Source: JAICYJ01 sp045806525 (GTDB lineage Bacteria > Actinomycetota > Thermoleophilia > Gaiellales > JAICJC01). From it: a DNA stretch of 64,000 bases. Made by a program: the position numbers and the translations under genes. Positions 41,432 through 53,704 of the stretch are shown here, in pieces (position 1 is the stretch's first letter; each line of letters begins with the position of its first letter). The notes beneath the pieces are model-generated. The model saw only the letters and a list, made by a program, of their open reading frames with translations. It was not told the origin of the DNA and did no database searches. The stretch covers positions 1 to 64,000 of the forward strand of contig JBJMJD010000079.1 in assembly GCA_045806525.1 (NCBI GenBank). Reading direction: 5' to 3'.

Positions 41432-42459
41432 GGAGCGAGCTCCAGCAGATGATCCGCGATCACCGACGCGGCGTCGGGCCGCGCCAGCCTGACGGCGGCG
41501 ACCGCCATCCGCTCACGCCGCTCGTGGTCGGCCAGCAGCGCGTTCACCTCCTGGCGCAGCCGCGTCGGTGTCAGGTCGGCGTCGCTGACCATGACGGCCG
41601 CGCCGCCCAGGGCGAAGTGCTCGGCGTTTCGGGTCTGGTGGTCGGCGGTCACGTTGGGGGAGGGTACGAGAATCGACGGCTTGCCGGCGGCGGCTATCTC
41701 GAACACCGAGCCGCCGGCCCGCGCCACCACCAGGTCGGCCTGCTCCAGGTAGTCGCGCAGGTGCGGCGTGTATGGCAGCACGTGGTAGCGAGCGGACGCG
41801 GCCGCGCCGTAGCGGTCGAACTCCCGTTCACCGGTCACGTGTACCACCGTGAAGCCGGGATCCTTGTCCGCCCAGGCGCCGGAGGCGGCCTCGTTCAGCG
41901 TGCGCGCGCCCAGGCTGCCGCCGAACACGAGCACCATCGGGCGCCCCGAGTCCAGGTCGAGGCCGTGCCCGTCCGGCCCGCGCTCGGGCAGCGGACGGCC
42001 CGTGACCACGTAGTGCGGCGGTCGCTTGCCCTCGATCGGGAAGCTCAGGAACACGCGGTCGACCAGCGGCGCAGCCATCCGATTGGCCAACCCCATGTGC
42101 GCGTCCACCTCCAGCAGCGCCGAGGGCAGCCGGCTGGTCTTGGCGGCGGCCAGCATCGGGCCGGACACGTACCCGCCCGCGCCGAACACGACGTCGGGCC
42201 GCACCCGGCCGATGATGCGCCGGCAGGCAAGCGGGGCGCCGCCCGTCCGCCAGATTGCACGCAGCAGCTCCGCGGAGGGACGCCGCGGCAGGCCGCTCAC
42301 GGCGAAGCGATGGAACGGGTAGCCGGCCTCCGGCACCAGCTGCGACTCGATCCGGTCGCCGCCGGCGAACTCGACCGTGGCGCCGCTAGCCCGTAGCGCG
42401 CCGGCCACCGCCAGCGCCGGCACGACGTGCCCCGCCGTGCCTCCGGCGGCGATCAGCAC
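41428..42459 (-). CDS. murG: UDP-GlcNAc:lipid I N-acetylglucosaminyltransferase
   Basis: A 343-aa GT28 glycosyltransferase that turns lipid I into lipid II at the inner face of the membrane. The N-terminal loop GGTAGHVVPALA, the strand FGAGGYVSGPMLAAA, and the UDP-GlcNAc site ARAGGSVFEIAAAGKPSILVPSP are present. Its GTG start lies within the 3' end of ftsW (74-base overlap). Confidence 0.95.
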   Translation of the reverse strand: MLIAAGGTAGHVVPALAVAGALRASGATVEFAGGDRIESQLVPEAGYPFHRFAVSGLPRRPSAELLRAIWRTGGAPLACRRIIGRVRPDVVFGAGGYVSGPMLAAAKTSRLPSALLEVDAHMGLANRMAAPLVDRVFLSFPIEGKRPPHYVVTGRPLPERGPDGHGLDLDSGRPMVLVFGGSLGARTLNEAASGAWADKDPGFTVVHVTGEREFDRYGAAASARYHVLPYTPHLRDYLEQADLVVARAGGSVFEIAAAGKPSILVPSPNVTADHQTRNAEHFALGGAAVMVSDADLTPTRLRQEVNALLADHERRERMAVAAVRLARPDAASVIADHLLELAP

Positions 42460-43672
42460 GCGTGGGCTTGGCCTGCTTGGGTTCAGTCGCCTTCACATCC
42501 TTCTTCGGGCTGGCGCCCGGCTTGGCAGCCTTCGCGGATACCGCGCCGGTGTCCGCCACGTTCAGCAGCACCCCCACCAGGCTCAGCATCACCACCAGGC
42601 TGGAACCGCCCGAGCTTATCAACGGCAGCGGCACCCCGGTCAGCGGCAGGAAGCCGAGCACCGCGCCGAAGTTGACGATCGCCTGCCCGGCCACCAGCGT
42701 CGTGGTGCCAGCGGCCAGGTACTTCCCGAAGGGATCCTTGCAGCGCAGGGCGATCCGGAATCCGAGCCATGTGAACAGCGCGAACGCCAGCACCACCGCC
42801 AGGATCCCGACCAGCCCCAGCTCCTCGCCGATCACGGCGCCGATCATGTCGGTGGGCGCCTCCGGCAGGAAGCCGATCTTCTGGGTGCCGTTGCCAACGC
42901 CGACACCGGTGATCCCGCCCGAGCCCAGCGCAAGCAGCGCCTGGATGCTCTGGTACCCGGCTCCGGCCGGGTCCTTCCACGGATCCAGGAACGACCGGAT
43001 CCGCTCCATCTGGTATGGCTCACGAGCGACCGTGTAGGCAACGCCGATCAGTCCCACGATCGCAACGCTGCTGAACAGCCGCAGCGGCGTGCCGGCGACC
43101 AGCAGGATGCCGCAGACCATCAGGGCGATCGCGATGGTGGTGCCGAGGTCGGGCTGGGAGTGGATCAGCAGCAACACCACCAGCACCACGGCGCCCACCG
43201 GGTTGAACAGCTGGGCCAGTGTGCGCGGCGGCTTGCGCCGCGAAGCCAGCACCGCCGAGGCAAAGATCAGCACCGCCGCCTTGGCGAACTCGGAGGGCTG
43301 GATCGAGATCGGCCCGACGAAGATCCATCGCTGGGCGCCCTTGATGTTGACTCCGATCCCGGGGATCTTGACGGCCACCAGCAGCGCGATCGAGATGAAC
43401 AGGATCGGCGCGGCGACGTAGCGCAGGCGCCGGTACGAGAAGCGCGCCAGCACCAGCATCGCGATCACCCCCACGGCCGCGTACACCGCCTGGCGGGCCA
43501 GCGCCCCCACCGGGTCCTGACCCTCGACCACCGCCGTGCCGCTGGACGCGCTGTAGACCATGATCAGCCCGAAGGCGACCAGGCCCAGCGTCACCAGCAG
43601 CAGCAGGTGGTACTCGAGCTGAGGCGAGGAGCGGGCGGCACGGCGCCGCACCCGCTGGACGTCAGCGACCAA
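42386..43672 (-). CDS. ftsW: Peptidoglycan glycosyltransferase FtsW
   Basis: A 428-aa SEDS polymerase with ten helices. Landmarks: GAQRWIFVGPISIQPSEFAK, the catalytic-loop region IHSQPDLGTT, and LPLISSGGSSLV. It partners with the class B PBP at 48728. A basic C-terminal extension of about 55 residues (ending in Arg/Gly repeats) overlaps the murG start. The TTG at 43672 overlaps murD by 11 bases; GTG 43651 is a plausible alternative. Confidence 0.93.
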   Translation of the reverse strand: MVADVQRVRRRAARSSPQLEYHLLLLVTLGLVAFGLIMVYSASSGTAVVEGQDPVGALARQAVYAAVGVIAMLVLARFSYRRLRYVAAPILFISIALLVAVKIPGIGVNIKGAQRWIFVGPISIQPSEFAKAAVLIFASAVLASRRKPPRTLAQLFNPVGAVVLVVLLLIHSQPDLGTTIAIALMVCGILLVAGTPLRLFSSVAIVGLIGVAYTVAREPYQMERIRSFLDPWKDPAGAGYQSIQALLALGSGGITGVGVGNGTQKIGFLPEAPTDMIGAVIGEELGLVGILAVVLAFALFTWLGFRIALRCKDPFGKYLAAGTTTLVAGQAIVNFGAVLGFLPLTGVPLPLISSGGSSLVVMLSLVGVLLNVADTGAVSAKAAKPGASPKKDVKATEPKQAKPTRADRRRRHGGARRAGAGGGRRATG

Positions 43673-44948
43673 CCGGCACCTCCTGCGCCAGCTGCGCGAA
43701 CGCCAGGCCGCGCTCGGCGTAGTCCGTGAACTCGTCGAAGCTGGCGCAGGCCGGCGACAGCAGCACCACGTCTCCGGGCTGGGCGCCGGCTGCGGCTGCG
43801 GCCACCGCGGCCGCCATCCGCGGGTGACGGCGGTGCGGCACCACGGCGGCGGCCAACGCGGAGGCGATCTGCTCGCCCGCCTCGCCGTACACGTCCACCG
43901 AGACGACCGGGCCGGCGGCGACGGCGGCGGCCAGCCCGGCGAACGACGAGCCCTTCAGCGATCCGCCCAGCACCAGCCGGACGCCGTCCCGGTATGCCGT
44001 CAGCGCCTTGATCACCGCCTCCGGGTTCGTGGCCTTGGAGTCGTCGACGAAGCTGACGCCCTCGCGCACGGCCACCGTCTGCATGCGGTGCGGCGGCGGG
44101 GTGAAGGAGCGGAGCGCGCGGTCGCGCGCCTCCCGGGACACGCCGGCGGCCTCCGCCGCCGCTGACGCGGCCAGCGCGTTCTCGAGGTTATGGTCGCCAC
44201 GGATCGACGAATGTTCCCAGTCGATCCGGTCGGACTGCTCGCGGCTGAACCACACGTGACGGCCGGCGCCGGGGATCTCGGCCTCGCGCAGCACAGGGTC
44301 GTCGCCGTTCAGCACGGCCGTGTCCTCGGCCGTCTGGTTCTCGAACAGGCGCAGCTTGCTGCTCAGGTACTCCGCGAACGTGCCATGGCGGTCGAGATGA
44401 TCGGGGGTGACCTGCAGCGCCACACCCACCCGCGCCCGGAAGCTGTCGATGTCCTCGAGCTGGAAGCTGGACAGCTCACAGGCGATCCAGGTGCCCGCAT
44501 CCACGCGGCCGGCCAGGTCGCAGAGCGGGCGGCCCACGTTCCCGGCCACCTCCACCGGCACGTTGCCGGCGCGCAGCATCGCGCTAACCAGCTCGGTGGT
44601 GGTGGTCTTGCCGTTGGTGCCGGTGATGCCGATGATCGGGCTTCGGATCAACCGGTATCCCAGCTCGACCTCGCTCCAGACCGGGACGCCGGCGTCGCGG
44701 GCGGATGCCACCAGGGGATGGTCTCCCGGCGCACCGGGCGACTTCACCAGTGCTGTCACCCCGGTCATCGACACCAGATCGCCACCGAGGTGGTATTCGA
44801 CGCCGATCGCGCGAAGCCTCGCCGTGTCCACGTCCGCGGCGTCGTCCACGCCCACCACCTCCGCGCCCGGCATCGTCCGCCGGATCGCCTCGCCGGCGGC
44901 GAGGCCCGACCGCCGCAGACCCAGCACGACGTAGCGGCCGTCGCTCAC
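43662..44948 (-). CDS. murD: UDP-N-acetylmuramoylalanine-D-glutamate ligase
   Basis: A 428-aa Mur ligase that adds D-Glu. ATP loop GITGTNGKTTTTEL, LSSFQLEDIDSF, NPEAVIKAL with the DDSKATNP motif specific to MurD. The GTG at 44948 overlaps mraY by 4 bases. Confidence 0.96.
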   Translation of the reverse strand: MSDGRYVVLGLRRSGLAAGEAIRRTMPGAEVVGVDDAADVDTARLRAIGVEYHLGGDLVSMTGVTALVKSPGAPGDHPLVASARDAGVPVWSEVELGYRLIRSPIIGITGTNGKTTTTELVSAMLRAGNVPVEVAGNVGRPLCDLAGRVDAGTWIACELSSFQLEDIDSFRARVGVALQVTPDHLDRHGTFAEYLSSKLRLFENQTAEDTAVLNGDDPVLREAEIPGAGRHVWFSREQSDRIDWEHSSIRGDHNLENALAASAAAEAAGVSREARDRALRSFTPPPHRMQTVAVREGVSFVDDSKATNPEAVIKALTAYRDGVRLVLGGSLKGSSFAGLAAAVAAGPVVSVDVYGEAGEQIASALAAAVVPHRRHPRMAAAVAAAAAGAQPGDVVLLSPACASFDEFTDYAERGLAFAQLAQEVPVGR

Positions 44949-45955
44949 CGGAACTTGGAGTAGGCCAGGTAGTAGAGGACGAAGCCGCTGGCGCCGCAGA
45001 TCGAGGCCAGGATCCAGAACCGCACGATGATCTTGTTCTCGGTCCACTCCAGCATCTCGAAGTGGTGGTGGATCGGCGCCATCAGGAACACGCGCTTGCG
45101 GGACACCTTGAAGCCGATCACCTGGATCGCGACCGACAGCGCCTCGATCACGAACACGCCGCCGATGATCACCAGCAGGAACTCGGTCTTGGTGAACACG
45201 GCCATCGCCGCCAGCGCCCCGCCCAGGCCGAACGAGCCGGTGTCGCCCATGAACACGTCGGCCGGGTAGGCGTTGTACCAGAGGAACCCGACGCAGCCCC
45301 CGACGAGCGCCGCGCCCATGATCGCCAGGTCGATGCGGCTGGCCGCGCCCTCGGCTGTGAGGCCGCCCGGCGACAGGAACGCCACCACCATCATGGCGGT
45401 GTAGGTCAGCATCGCGATCGTCACGGTGCCCGCCGCCAGCCCGTCCAGGCCGTCGGTCAGGTTGACCGCGTTGGCGCCGCCGGCGACGACCAGGAACAGC
45501 AGCACGTAGTAGGCGGGGCCAAGGTTGATCCGGACGTCGAGCAACGGCAGGTAGACGTCGGTGGACAGGTGCTGGCGGTGCGCCACGTAGCCGAGCGCCG
45601 CGGTCACGCCGAGCAGGGCCAGCATCTTCCAGCGCCCCGACAGGCCCAGCGAACGGCTGTGGGACAGCTTGAACCAGTCGTCGACGAAGCCGATGGCGGC
45701 ACAGGCGATGGTCACCCCGGCCACGGTCAGCGCCGGCGTCGTGCGCTTTGTCAGGATGGCAAACGTGAGCAGCGCGCAGGACAGCAGGATCAGGCCGCCC
45801 ATCGTGGGCGTGCCCTGCTTGGACATATGGCCGGCCGGGCCCTCCTCGCGGATCTGCTGGCCGAGTGCATGGCGGCGCACGAAGGCGATGAACGCGGGCC
45901 CCGCTGCGATCGAGAGCAGCATCGCGATCACGCCCGCGAGCAGCACCAGCTTCAC
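44945..45955 (-). CDS. mraY: Phospho-N-acetylmuramoyl-pentapeptide transferase
   Basis: A 336-aa polytopic enzyme that makes lipid I from undecaprenyl phosphate. Landmarks: KQGTPTMGG, FVDDWFK with the catalytic Asp pair, NAVNLTDGLDGLA, MGDTGSFGLGG and the PIHHHFE loop. GTG start overlaps murF by 4 bases. Confidence 0.97.
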   Translation of the reverse strand: MKLVLLAGVIAMLLSIAAGPAFIAFVRRHALGQQIREEGPAGHMSKQGTPTMGGLILLSCALLTFAILTKRTTPALTVAGVTIACAAIGFVDDWFKLSHSRSLGLSGRWKMLALLGVTAALGYVAHRQHLSTDVYLPLLDVRINLGPAYYVLLFLVVAGGANAVNLTDGLDGLAAGTVTIAMLTYTAMMVVAFLSPGGLTAEGAASRIDLAIMGAALVGGCVGFLWYNAYPADVFMGDTGSFGLGGALAAMAVFTKTEFLLVIIGGVFVIEALSVAIQVIGFKVSRKRVFLMAPIHHHFEMLEWTENKIIVRFWILASICGASGFVLYYLAYSKFR

Positions 45956-47267
45956 GGGGCGATCGCCTCCACGGCGTCCTCGAGACCGATCGACCGGCTG
46001 GCCTTGACCAGCACCGTATCGCCGGGCTGGATCATTTCACCCAGCGACTCGCGCAGCTCGGCCACCGTCCCGAACCACCTGCCGCCGTAGGCGCGGGACT
46101 GCGGCCCCACCGCGAGCACGACCTCGATACCCAGCTCCGCCAGCAGCTCGCCCACCTGCCGGTGGTATGCCGCGGCGCCGGGTCCCAGCTCGGCCATGTC
46201 ACCCAGCACCGCCACCCGCCGACGACCGGCGGCCGACTCCGACAGGTGCCGCAGGGCGGCCGCCATCGACGTCGGGTTGGCGTTGTAGCAGTCGGCGATC
46301 AGCAGGCCGCCTCCGGGCAGCTCGATCTCCTCGCCGCGCCAGCGCGAGAAAGCGACGTCACCGGCGCCCAGCGCCAGGTCGTCCAGCGGCAGCCCAAGGG
46401 AGTCGTAGGCAGCCGCGGCGGCCGCCAGGTTGAGGGCGTTGTGACGCGCGGTGAAGTTCACGGGCACCGACAGGGTTCGACCGCGAACCGCGATCTCCGC
46501 CTGTCCGGCGCCGCCGGCGGCGGTGAACGCGCGCAGCTGCACGTCGGCGCCATCCTCGGCGCCGAAGCTGACCACAGGGCACCCGAGCGCCGCCAGGTGC
46601 GGCTCGAGCAGCGATTCGCCGTACGGCACGATCGCGGTGCCGTCCGCCGGCAGCGCCTCCAGCAGCTCGGCCTTGGCCCGGGCCACGTTCTCGATCGTGC
46701 CCAGCAGCTCCAGGTGAACGGGACCGACGCCCGTGACGATGCCGATCTGGGGACGCGCGATGGCGGCAAGGTGGGCGATCTGGCCCAGGCCGCGCATGGC
46801 CATCTCCACCACAGCGACGCCGGTCACCGGTTCGATCCGCGCGAGCGTCAACGGCACTCCCAGCTCGTTGTTCTCGTTCTGGCGGCTCGCCACCACGGCC
46901 GTGTGCGGCGCAAGCAGTGCGGCCAGGATGTCCTTGGTGGACGTCTTGCCGGTCGACCCCGTGATGCCGACCACGCCGGCCGTGCCGCGCAGGCGCACCT
47001 CGCGGGCGACCACTGCCAGCGCGTCCAGCGGGTCGTCGACCGCGATCCGGCCCGCGCCCTCCTGACCGCGCGGCACCAGCGCGGCCGCGGCGCCGGCGGC
47101 CAGCGCGTCATCCGCGAAGTCGGCACCGTCGGCACGCTCGCCCGCGAGCGCGACGAACAGGTCGCCCGGGGTCACCCGACGCGAGTCGACGGCAACGCCG
47201 GTGACCACCGCCTCCACCCGCGCCTCGCCGTGCGTCAGCTCGGCGATCTCCGCGGTTGTCAGCTCGA

Positions 47268-47271
<4 letters not shown>
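45952..47271 (-). CDS. murF: UDP-N-acetylmuramoyl-tripeptide-D-alanyl-D-alanine ligase
   Basis: A 439-aa Mur ligase that adds D-Ala-D-Ala. ATP loop GITGSTGKTSTKD, NENNELGVPLT, CYNANPTSMAAAL and the DMAELGPGA region are all typical. No ddl is in the window. GTG start overlaps murE by 4 bases. Confidence 0.96.
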
Positions 47272-48713
<1,442 letters not shown>

Positions 48714-48727
48714 GCCTGGCGGGGAGG

Positions 48728-50467
48728 TTAGTTGACCGGGAGGTCGAGTGGCTTGTCGGGCGGGATCGCCAGATCCTTGGTCAGGAACGTCGCAATCTGC
48801 TGGAAGGCGGGGGCCGCCACGATGCCGCCGAAGATGTTGGTGCGCGGCGAGTTGACCACCACCAGCACCTCGACCCGCGGGTTGTCGGCAGGTAGGAAGC
48901 CGACGAACGAGGCCACGTAGTTTCGGGTCGAGTAGCCGAGGCTGTGTGGCAGCGCCACCTGCGCGGTGCCGGTCTTGCCGGCCACGGTGTACCCCGGCAC
49001 CGACGCGCGGGTGCCGGTGCCGGCGGCGGTGTCGACCACGCCCTTCAGCATGTTCACGAGGGTGTGGTCGACAGTCGGGCTGAGGACGCGCCGCGAGACC
49101 GGCTTGGGCGCCGGCCGGCCGCCGATCTTCTCCACCACGTGGGGCTCGACCAGCACGCCGCCGTTCGCGATGCCCGCGTACATGGCCGCCATCTGCAGCG
49201 GCGTGACCGCGATGCCCTGGCCGATCGGGATGTTGCCGATCGAGGAGGAATACCACTTGTCGGGCGGCAGGATGGCGGGCGCCGCCTCGGCCGGCAGGCC
49301 GATGTGCGTGGGGCTGCCGAATCCCCAACGCCGGATCCAGTCGTAGAGCGGCTGCTTGTGCACCAGCTCGGCGATCGTGACCGTGCCCACGTTGGACGAC
49401 TGCTGCAGGATCTGGGCGGCCGTGAACGTCCTGGTCGGGCGGGGGGCGTCGTCGTGCACGATCCGGTCGCCGACCTTGATCGCGTACGGGATCCGGAACT
49501 GCGTCTGCGGCGTGACGATCCCGGCCGTCAACGCAGCGCCCATCGTCACCACCTTGAAGGTCGAGCCGGGCTCGTAGGAGTACTCGACCGCCATGTTGGG
49601 GCTGTCGCGCTCGCGCTGCTTGGTCGAAAGGTCGTGCACCGTGTTGTTGTCGTAGCCGGGCGCGGTCGCCATCGCCAGGATCGAGCCGTTGCGCGGATCC
49701 AGCACCAACGCCGTGGCCGTGTGCGCGCCCGTGCGGCTCACGGTCGCGTCCAGCACCGACTGCACCTTCTGCTGGATGGAGCGGTCGATCGTGAGCTGGA
49801 CGTCGCGGCCCTGCTGGGCGCGGCGCAGCGTGACCGTGCTGAGCGGCACGCCGCCGGGGCCGCGCACCTCGAGCTGCTCGCCGGGGTGGCCGCCCAGCAC
49901 GCTGTTGTACTTGTGCTCGACGCCGGCGCCCCACTTGCCGCTGTTGTTGGAGTCGACGTAGCCGATCAGCTGCGAGGCCATCTTCCCGGACGGGTAGTCG
50001 CGGCGCACGGAGTCGACCGTGAACAGCCCCGGCGGGTGCGCCGACATGATGTCGGCGGCGACGGCGGGGTCGAGCTGCGACAGCACCCGCGCCTGTACAA
50101 CGTGCGGAACGGTCAACCGGCCCACAAGCAGCTTCACCTCGGCCCTGAACGCCTTCTTGTGCTTGAGCGGGTAGCCGAGCTTCTGGGCGATGTAGGAGGC
50201 GACCTGGCCGGAGTCCTGCACCCTGGACGGGTACACCATCAGGTCCTTGGCGGGCACGTCGACGGCCAGCGCCTGGCCGGTCGCGTCGAGGATTCGGCCG
50301 CGGTTGGTGGGCAGCACGATGGTCGAGTTCTGCTGGCCGTGGGCGCGGGCGGCCAGGGCGCTGGCCTGCAGGATCTGCACGTACAGGGCGCGCCCGATCA
50401 CGACCGCGAAGGCGGCCGCGAACACGAACATGATCAGCCGCAGGCGCTGGTCGGACTGCTTGCTCAC
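48728..50467 (-). CDS. ftsI: Class B penicillin-binding protein (FtsI/PBP3 type)
   Basis: A 579-aa transpeptidase: short cytoplasmic N-terminus, one membrane helix (about 10-30), a dimerisation domain with RGRILDATGQALA, and the transpeptidase domain with SxxK (EPGSTFK, Ser near 302), SxN (SSNVG) and KTG (KTGTAQV, Lys near 498). Septal peptidoglycan synthesis with FtsW. GTG start overlaps ftsL by 4 bases. Confidence 0.94.
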   Translation of the reverse strand: MSKQSDQRLRLIMFVFAAAFAVVIGRALYVQILQASALAARAHGQQNSTIVLPTNRGRILDATGQALAVDVPAKDLMVYPSRVQDSGQVASYIAQKLGYPLKHKKAFRAEVKLLVGRLTVPHVVQARVLSQLDPAVAADIMSAHPPGLFTVDSVRRDYPSGKMASQLIGYVDSNNSGKWGAGVEHKYNSVLGGHPGEQLEVRGPGGVPLSTVTLRRAQQGRDVQLTIDRSIQQKVQSVLDATVSRTGAHTATALVLDPRNGSILAMATAPGYDNNTVHDLSTKQRERDSPNMAVEYSYEPGSTFKVVTMGAALTAGIVTPQTQFRIPYAIKVGDRIVHDDAPRPTRTFTAAQILQQSSNVGTVTIAELVHKQPLYDWIRRWGFGSPTHIGLPAEAAPAILPPDKWYSSSIGNIPIGQGIAVTPLQMAAMYAGIANGGVLVEPHVVEKIGGRPAPKPVSRRVLSPTVDHTLVNMLKGVVDTAAGTGTRASVPGYTVAGKTGTAQVALPHSLGYSTRNYVASFVGFLPADNPRVEVLVVVNSPRTNIFGGIVAAPAFQQIATFLTKDLAIPPDKPLDLPVN

Positions 50468-50937
50468 GGCGCCGCGGTACTGCCTTGCCGGCCGGCATGC
50501 CCGCCGGCGCTCGTGACGGAGTGCCTCGCTGCACGCCTCAGCGGGTGCAGGCGCAGGTAGTCGTTGCGCAGCGGCTGCGCCGGGATCATGCCGTAGCGAG
50601 CAGCGTCGGCGTTGATGCGACCCGAGCCCGATCGCCGGGCGACGAACGAGCGCAGCGCGTCGTTCTGGGATCTCAGTGCCGCCTCCTGGCCCTCGATCTT
50701 GCTGGCCGAGATCGAGTTGCGGAGGGCGCCCACGTTCAGCGCGACGATGCCACCCAGCAGGGTGGCGATCAGGAGCACCCACAGCACTCCCGGGGCGACC
50801 GGCGAGCGCCCTGCGCGGGGACGCGCCAGCGTGGCCGGCCGGCGGCGGTTCTGCCTGCGCTTGGGGGTGGTCTCGGTTGCCGGCGCCGCGCGACGCGGCC
50901 GCGACGGTGCCGCCGGCGCCGGGGCGACGACGCTCAC
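50464..50937 (-). CDS. ftsL: FtsL-like division protein
   Basis: A 157-aa bitopic protein in the standard FtsL position between rsmH and the PBP: a basic Pro/Arg-rich cytoplasmic segment (about 1-48), a membrane helix (about 49-70), then a short coiled coil with Leu/Ile spacing (GALRNSISASKIEGQEAALRSQNDALRSFV). The C-terminal tail is basic. Sequence identity to FtsL is poor in general; the call rests on position and topology. Confidence 0.7.
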   Translation of the reverse strand: MSVVAPAPAAPSRPRRAAPATETTPKRRQNRRRPATLARPRAGRSPVAPGVLWVLLIATLLGGIVALNVGALRNSISASKIEGQEAALRSQNDALRSFVARRSGSGRINADAARYGMIPAQPLRNDYLRLHPLRRAARHSVTSAGGHAGRQGSTAAP

Positions 50938-51902
50938 GCTTGCGTCCTTTCGGCCGCGCGCAGCTTGGCCGATGCGGACCTCGGGTTGACGCAGCGCTCG
51001 TCCACGCTTGGCACCACCGCACGCGTGGTGAGCGCGCGCAGCAGCGGCTCGTGACCGCAGACGCAGATCGGGAAGTCGGGCGGGCAGGTGCAGCCACGCG
51101 CCTGGTTGCGGATGAAGCGCTTCACGATCCGGTCCTCGAGCGAGTGGAAGCTGATCACCGCCATCCTGCCCTCAGGCGCAAGCAGTTCCAGCGCATGATC
51201 GAGGCCCTCGCTGAGCGACTCCAGCTCGTCGTTGACGGCGATACGCAGCGCCTGGAACGAGCGCTTGGCCGGATGGCCCTGCCCGAACCGGCTGGGCGTG
51301 GGGATCGCGGCCTTGATCACATCGACCAGGTCACCGGTGCGGGCGAACCGCTCCCGTGCGCGGCGGCGCACGATGGCGCGGGCGATCTGCCGGGAGAAAC
51401 GCTCCTCTCCGTATCCGCGCAGCAGCTGGGCGATCTCGCGCTCGTCCCACTCGTTCACGATCTCGGCGGCCGTCAGGTCGCCGGTGGGATCCATCCGCAT
51501 ATCGAGCGGCGCGTCGGCTGCATAGCTGAAGCCGCGCTCGGGTCGGTCGATCTGCATCGAGGAGATGCCGAGGTCGAGCACCAGCGCTTCGGCGCGCAGG
51601 CCGGTGGCGGCCAGGTTGCGCAGCACCAGCGCGAAGTTGCCGTGGATGAACCGGGTGTCGGCCGACGCCCCGGCCGCAAAGCGCTTGAAGTGCCGCTCGG
51701 CCTCGGGGTCGCGGTCGATGGCGATGTAGCAGCCGTGGCCGCGCAGCTGCGGCTCCAGCAGGGCGGCGTGGCCGCCGGCGCCGAAGGTGCCGTCGACCAC
51801 GGTGTCACCCGGCTGCAGGTCGAGCAGCTCGGCCACCTCGGATGCGAGGACGGGCACGTGTTCCACTGAGTGGCTACTGCTGTGAGAGACGTTCGGCAAC
51901 AT
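50934..51902 (-). CDS. rsmH: 16S rRNA (cytosine1402-N4)-methyltransferase
   Basis: A 322-aa SAM-dependent methyltransferase. It starts with HVPVLASEVAELLDL, then the SAM loop VVDGTFGAGGHA, DLGISSMQIDRPERGFSY, and AVISFHSLEDRIVKRF followed by a Cys-containing finger (CTCPPDFPICVCG). ATG 51902 has GAGGGGAG 8 bases upstream and overlaps mraZ by 29 bases; GTG 51866 is an alternative. Confidence 0.95.
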   Translation of the reverse strand: MLPNVSHSSSHSVEHVPVLASEVAELLDLQPGDTVVDGTFGAGGHAALLEPQLRGHGCYIAIDRDPEAERHFKRFAAGASADTRFIHGNFALVLRNLAATGLRAEALVLDLGISSMQIDRPERGFSYAADAPLDMRMDPTGDLTAAEIVNEWDEREIAQLLRGYGEERFSRQIARAIVRRRARERFARTGDLVDVIKAAIPTPSRFGQGHPAKRSFQALRIAVNDELESLSEGLDHALELLAPEGRMAVISFHSLEDRIVKRFIRNQARGCTCPPDFPICVCGHEPLLRALTTRAVVPSVDERCVNPRSASAKLRAAERTQA

Positions 51903-52302
51903 CCTCCACGCTCCCCTCGGATTCTGCCTGCTGGCGCGTCCAGGCCTCGCCGTCCCACACCTCGAGGTAGTCGCGCGCGCCGGCGACGACGATGTCCTTG
52001 TCCAGCTGGGCGTGCTGCAGCAGCGACTGGCTCAGCATCACGCGCCCCTGCCCGTCCAGCTCGCACTCGTTGGCGCCCCCGTAGAACCAGCGGCTGAGCC
52101 GCCGCGACTCCTTGTTGAAGGGGTCGAGCCGCTCCAGCCGTGATTCCACGAAGGAGTCCCAGTTGCCGCGCGGGAATACGAACAGACAGCCGTCGAAGCC
52201 CTTTGTGACGACCGCGCCCTCCGCGAATGCCGCGCGGAGCTTGGCGGGCAGGGTGAGGCGGTTCTTGGCATCAAGTCGTTGAGTGAATTCGCCGAGCAGC
52301 AA
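51874..52302 (-). CDS. mraZ: Transcriptional regulator MraZ
   Basis: A 142-aa member of the MraZ/AbrB-like family: two tandem SpoVT-AbrB-type domains with GEFTQRLDAKNRLTLPAKLR and CELDGQGRVMLSQSL. First gene of the dcw operon; MraZ binds repeats upstream of its own gene. TTG 52302 is the likely start (GGGAG 8 bases upstream); no ATG in frame is nearer. Confidence 0.93.
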   Translation of the reverse strand: MLLGEFTQRLDAKNRLTLPAKLRAAFAEGAVVTKGFDGCLFVFPRGNWDSFVESRLERLDPFNKESRRLSRWFYGGANECELDGQGRVMLSQSLLQHAQLDKDIVVAGARDYLEVWDGEAWTRQQAESEGSVEDVAERLSQQ

Positions 52303-52313
52303 AGGGTCGATCT

Positions 52314-52348
52314 CCCATTTCTTCCCACTCTACCCCACTTTGCCCCAC
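52314..52348 (-). promoter_or_regulatory. MraZ operator: four TGGG repeats at 10-bp spacing
   Basis: On the minus strand, GTGGG at 52348-52344, 52338-52334 and 52328-52324 and ATGGG at 52318-52314 repeat every 10 bases exactly. MraZ is known to bind TGGG direct repeats with 10-bp period. The sites lie on the -10 region and leader of mraZ, so binding should repress dcw transcription. Confidence 0.88.
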
Positions 52349-52356
52349 AATGTCAA
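52327..52356 (-). promoter_or_regulatory. Promoter of dcw operon
   Basis: TTGACA at 52356-52351 and TAGAGT at 52332-52327 with an 18-base spacer on the minus strand, directly overlapped by the MraZ repeats. Confidence 0.7.
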
Positions 52357-52505
52357 TGCACGCGTACCCCCCGCGATAACGCAGCCCGAGATCGCGCCGG
52401 TTCCGTTGTCAGATAGGACACGAATGTGTCAAGCGGCGAACAAACATGACTGTTAGCTGCTCGTAAACATCTGCGGATGATCGTGTTGGTGTCCATCCAG
52501 CCTGG

Positions 52506-52511
52506 TAGAGT
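52506..52511 (+). promoter_or_regulatory. -10 box of gene at 52520
   Basis: TAGAGT ends 8 bases before ATG 52520. Confidence 0.4.
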
Positions 52512-52519
52512 CCGCCACC

Positions 52520-53704
<1,185 letters not shown>

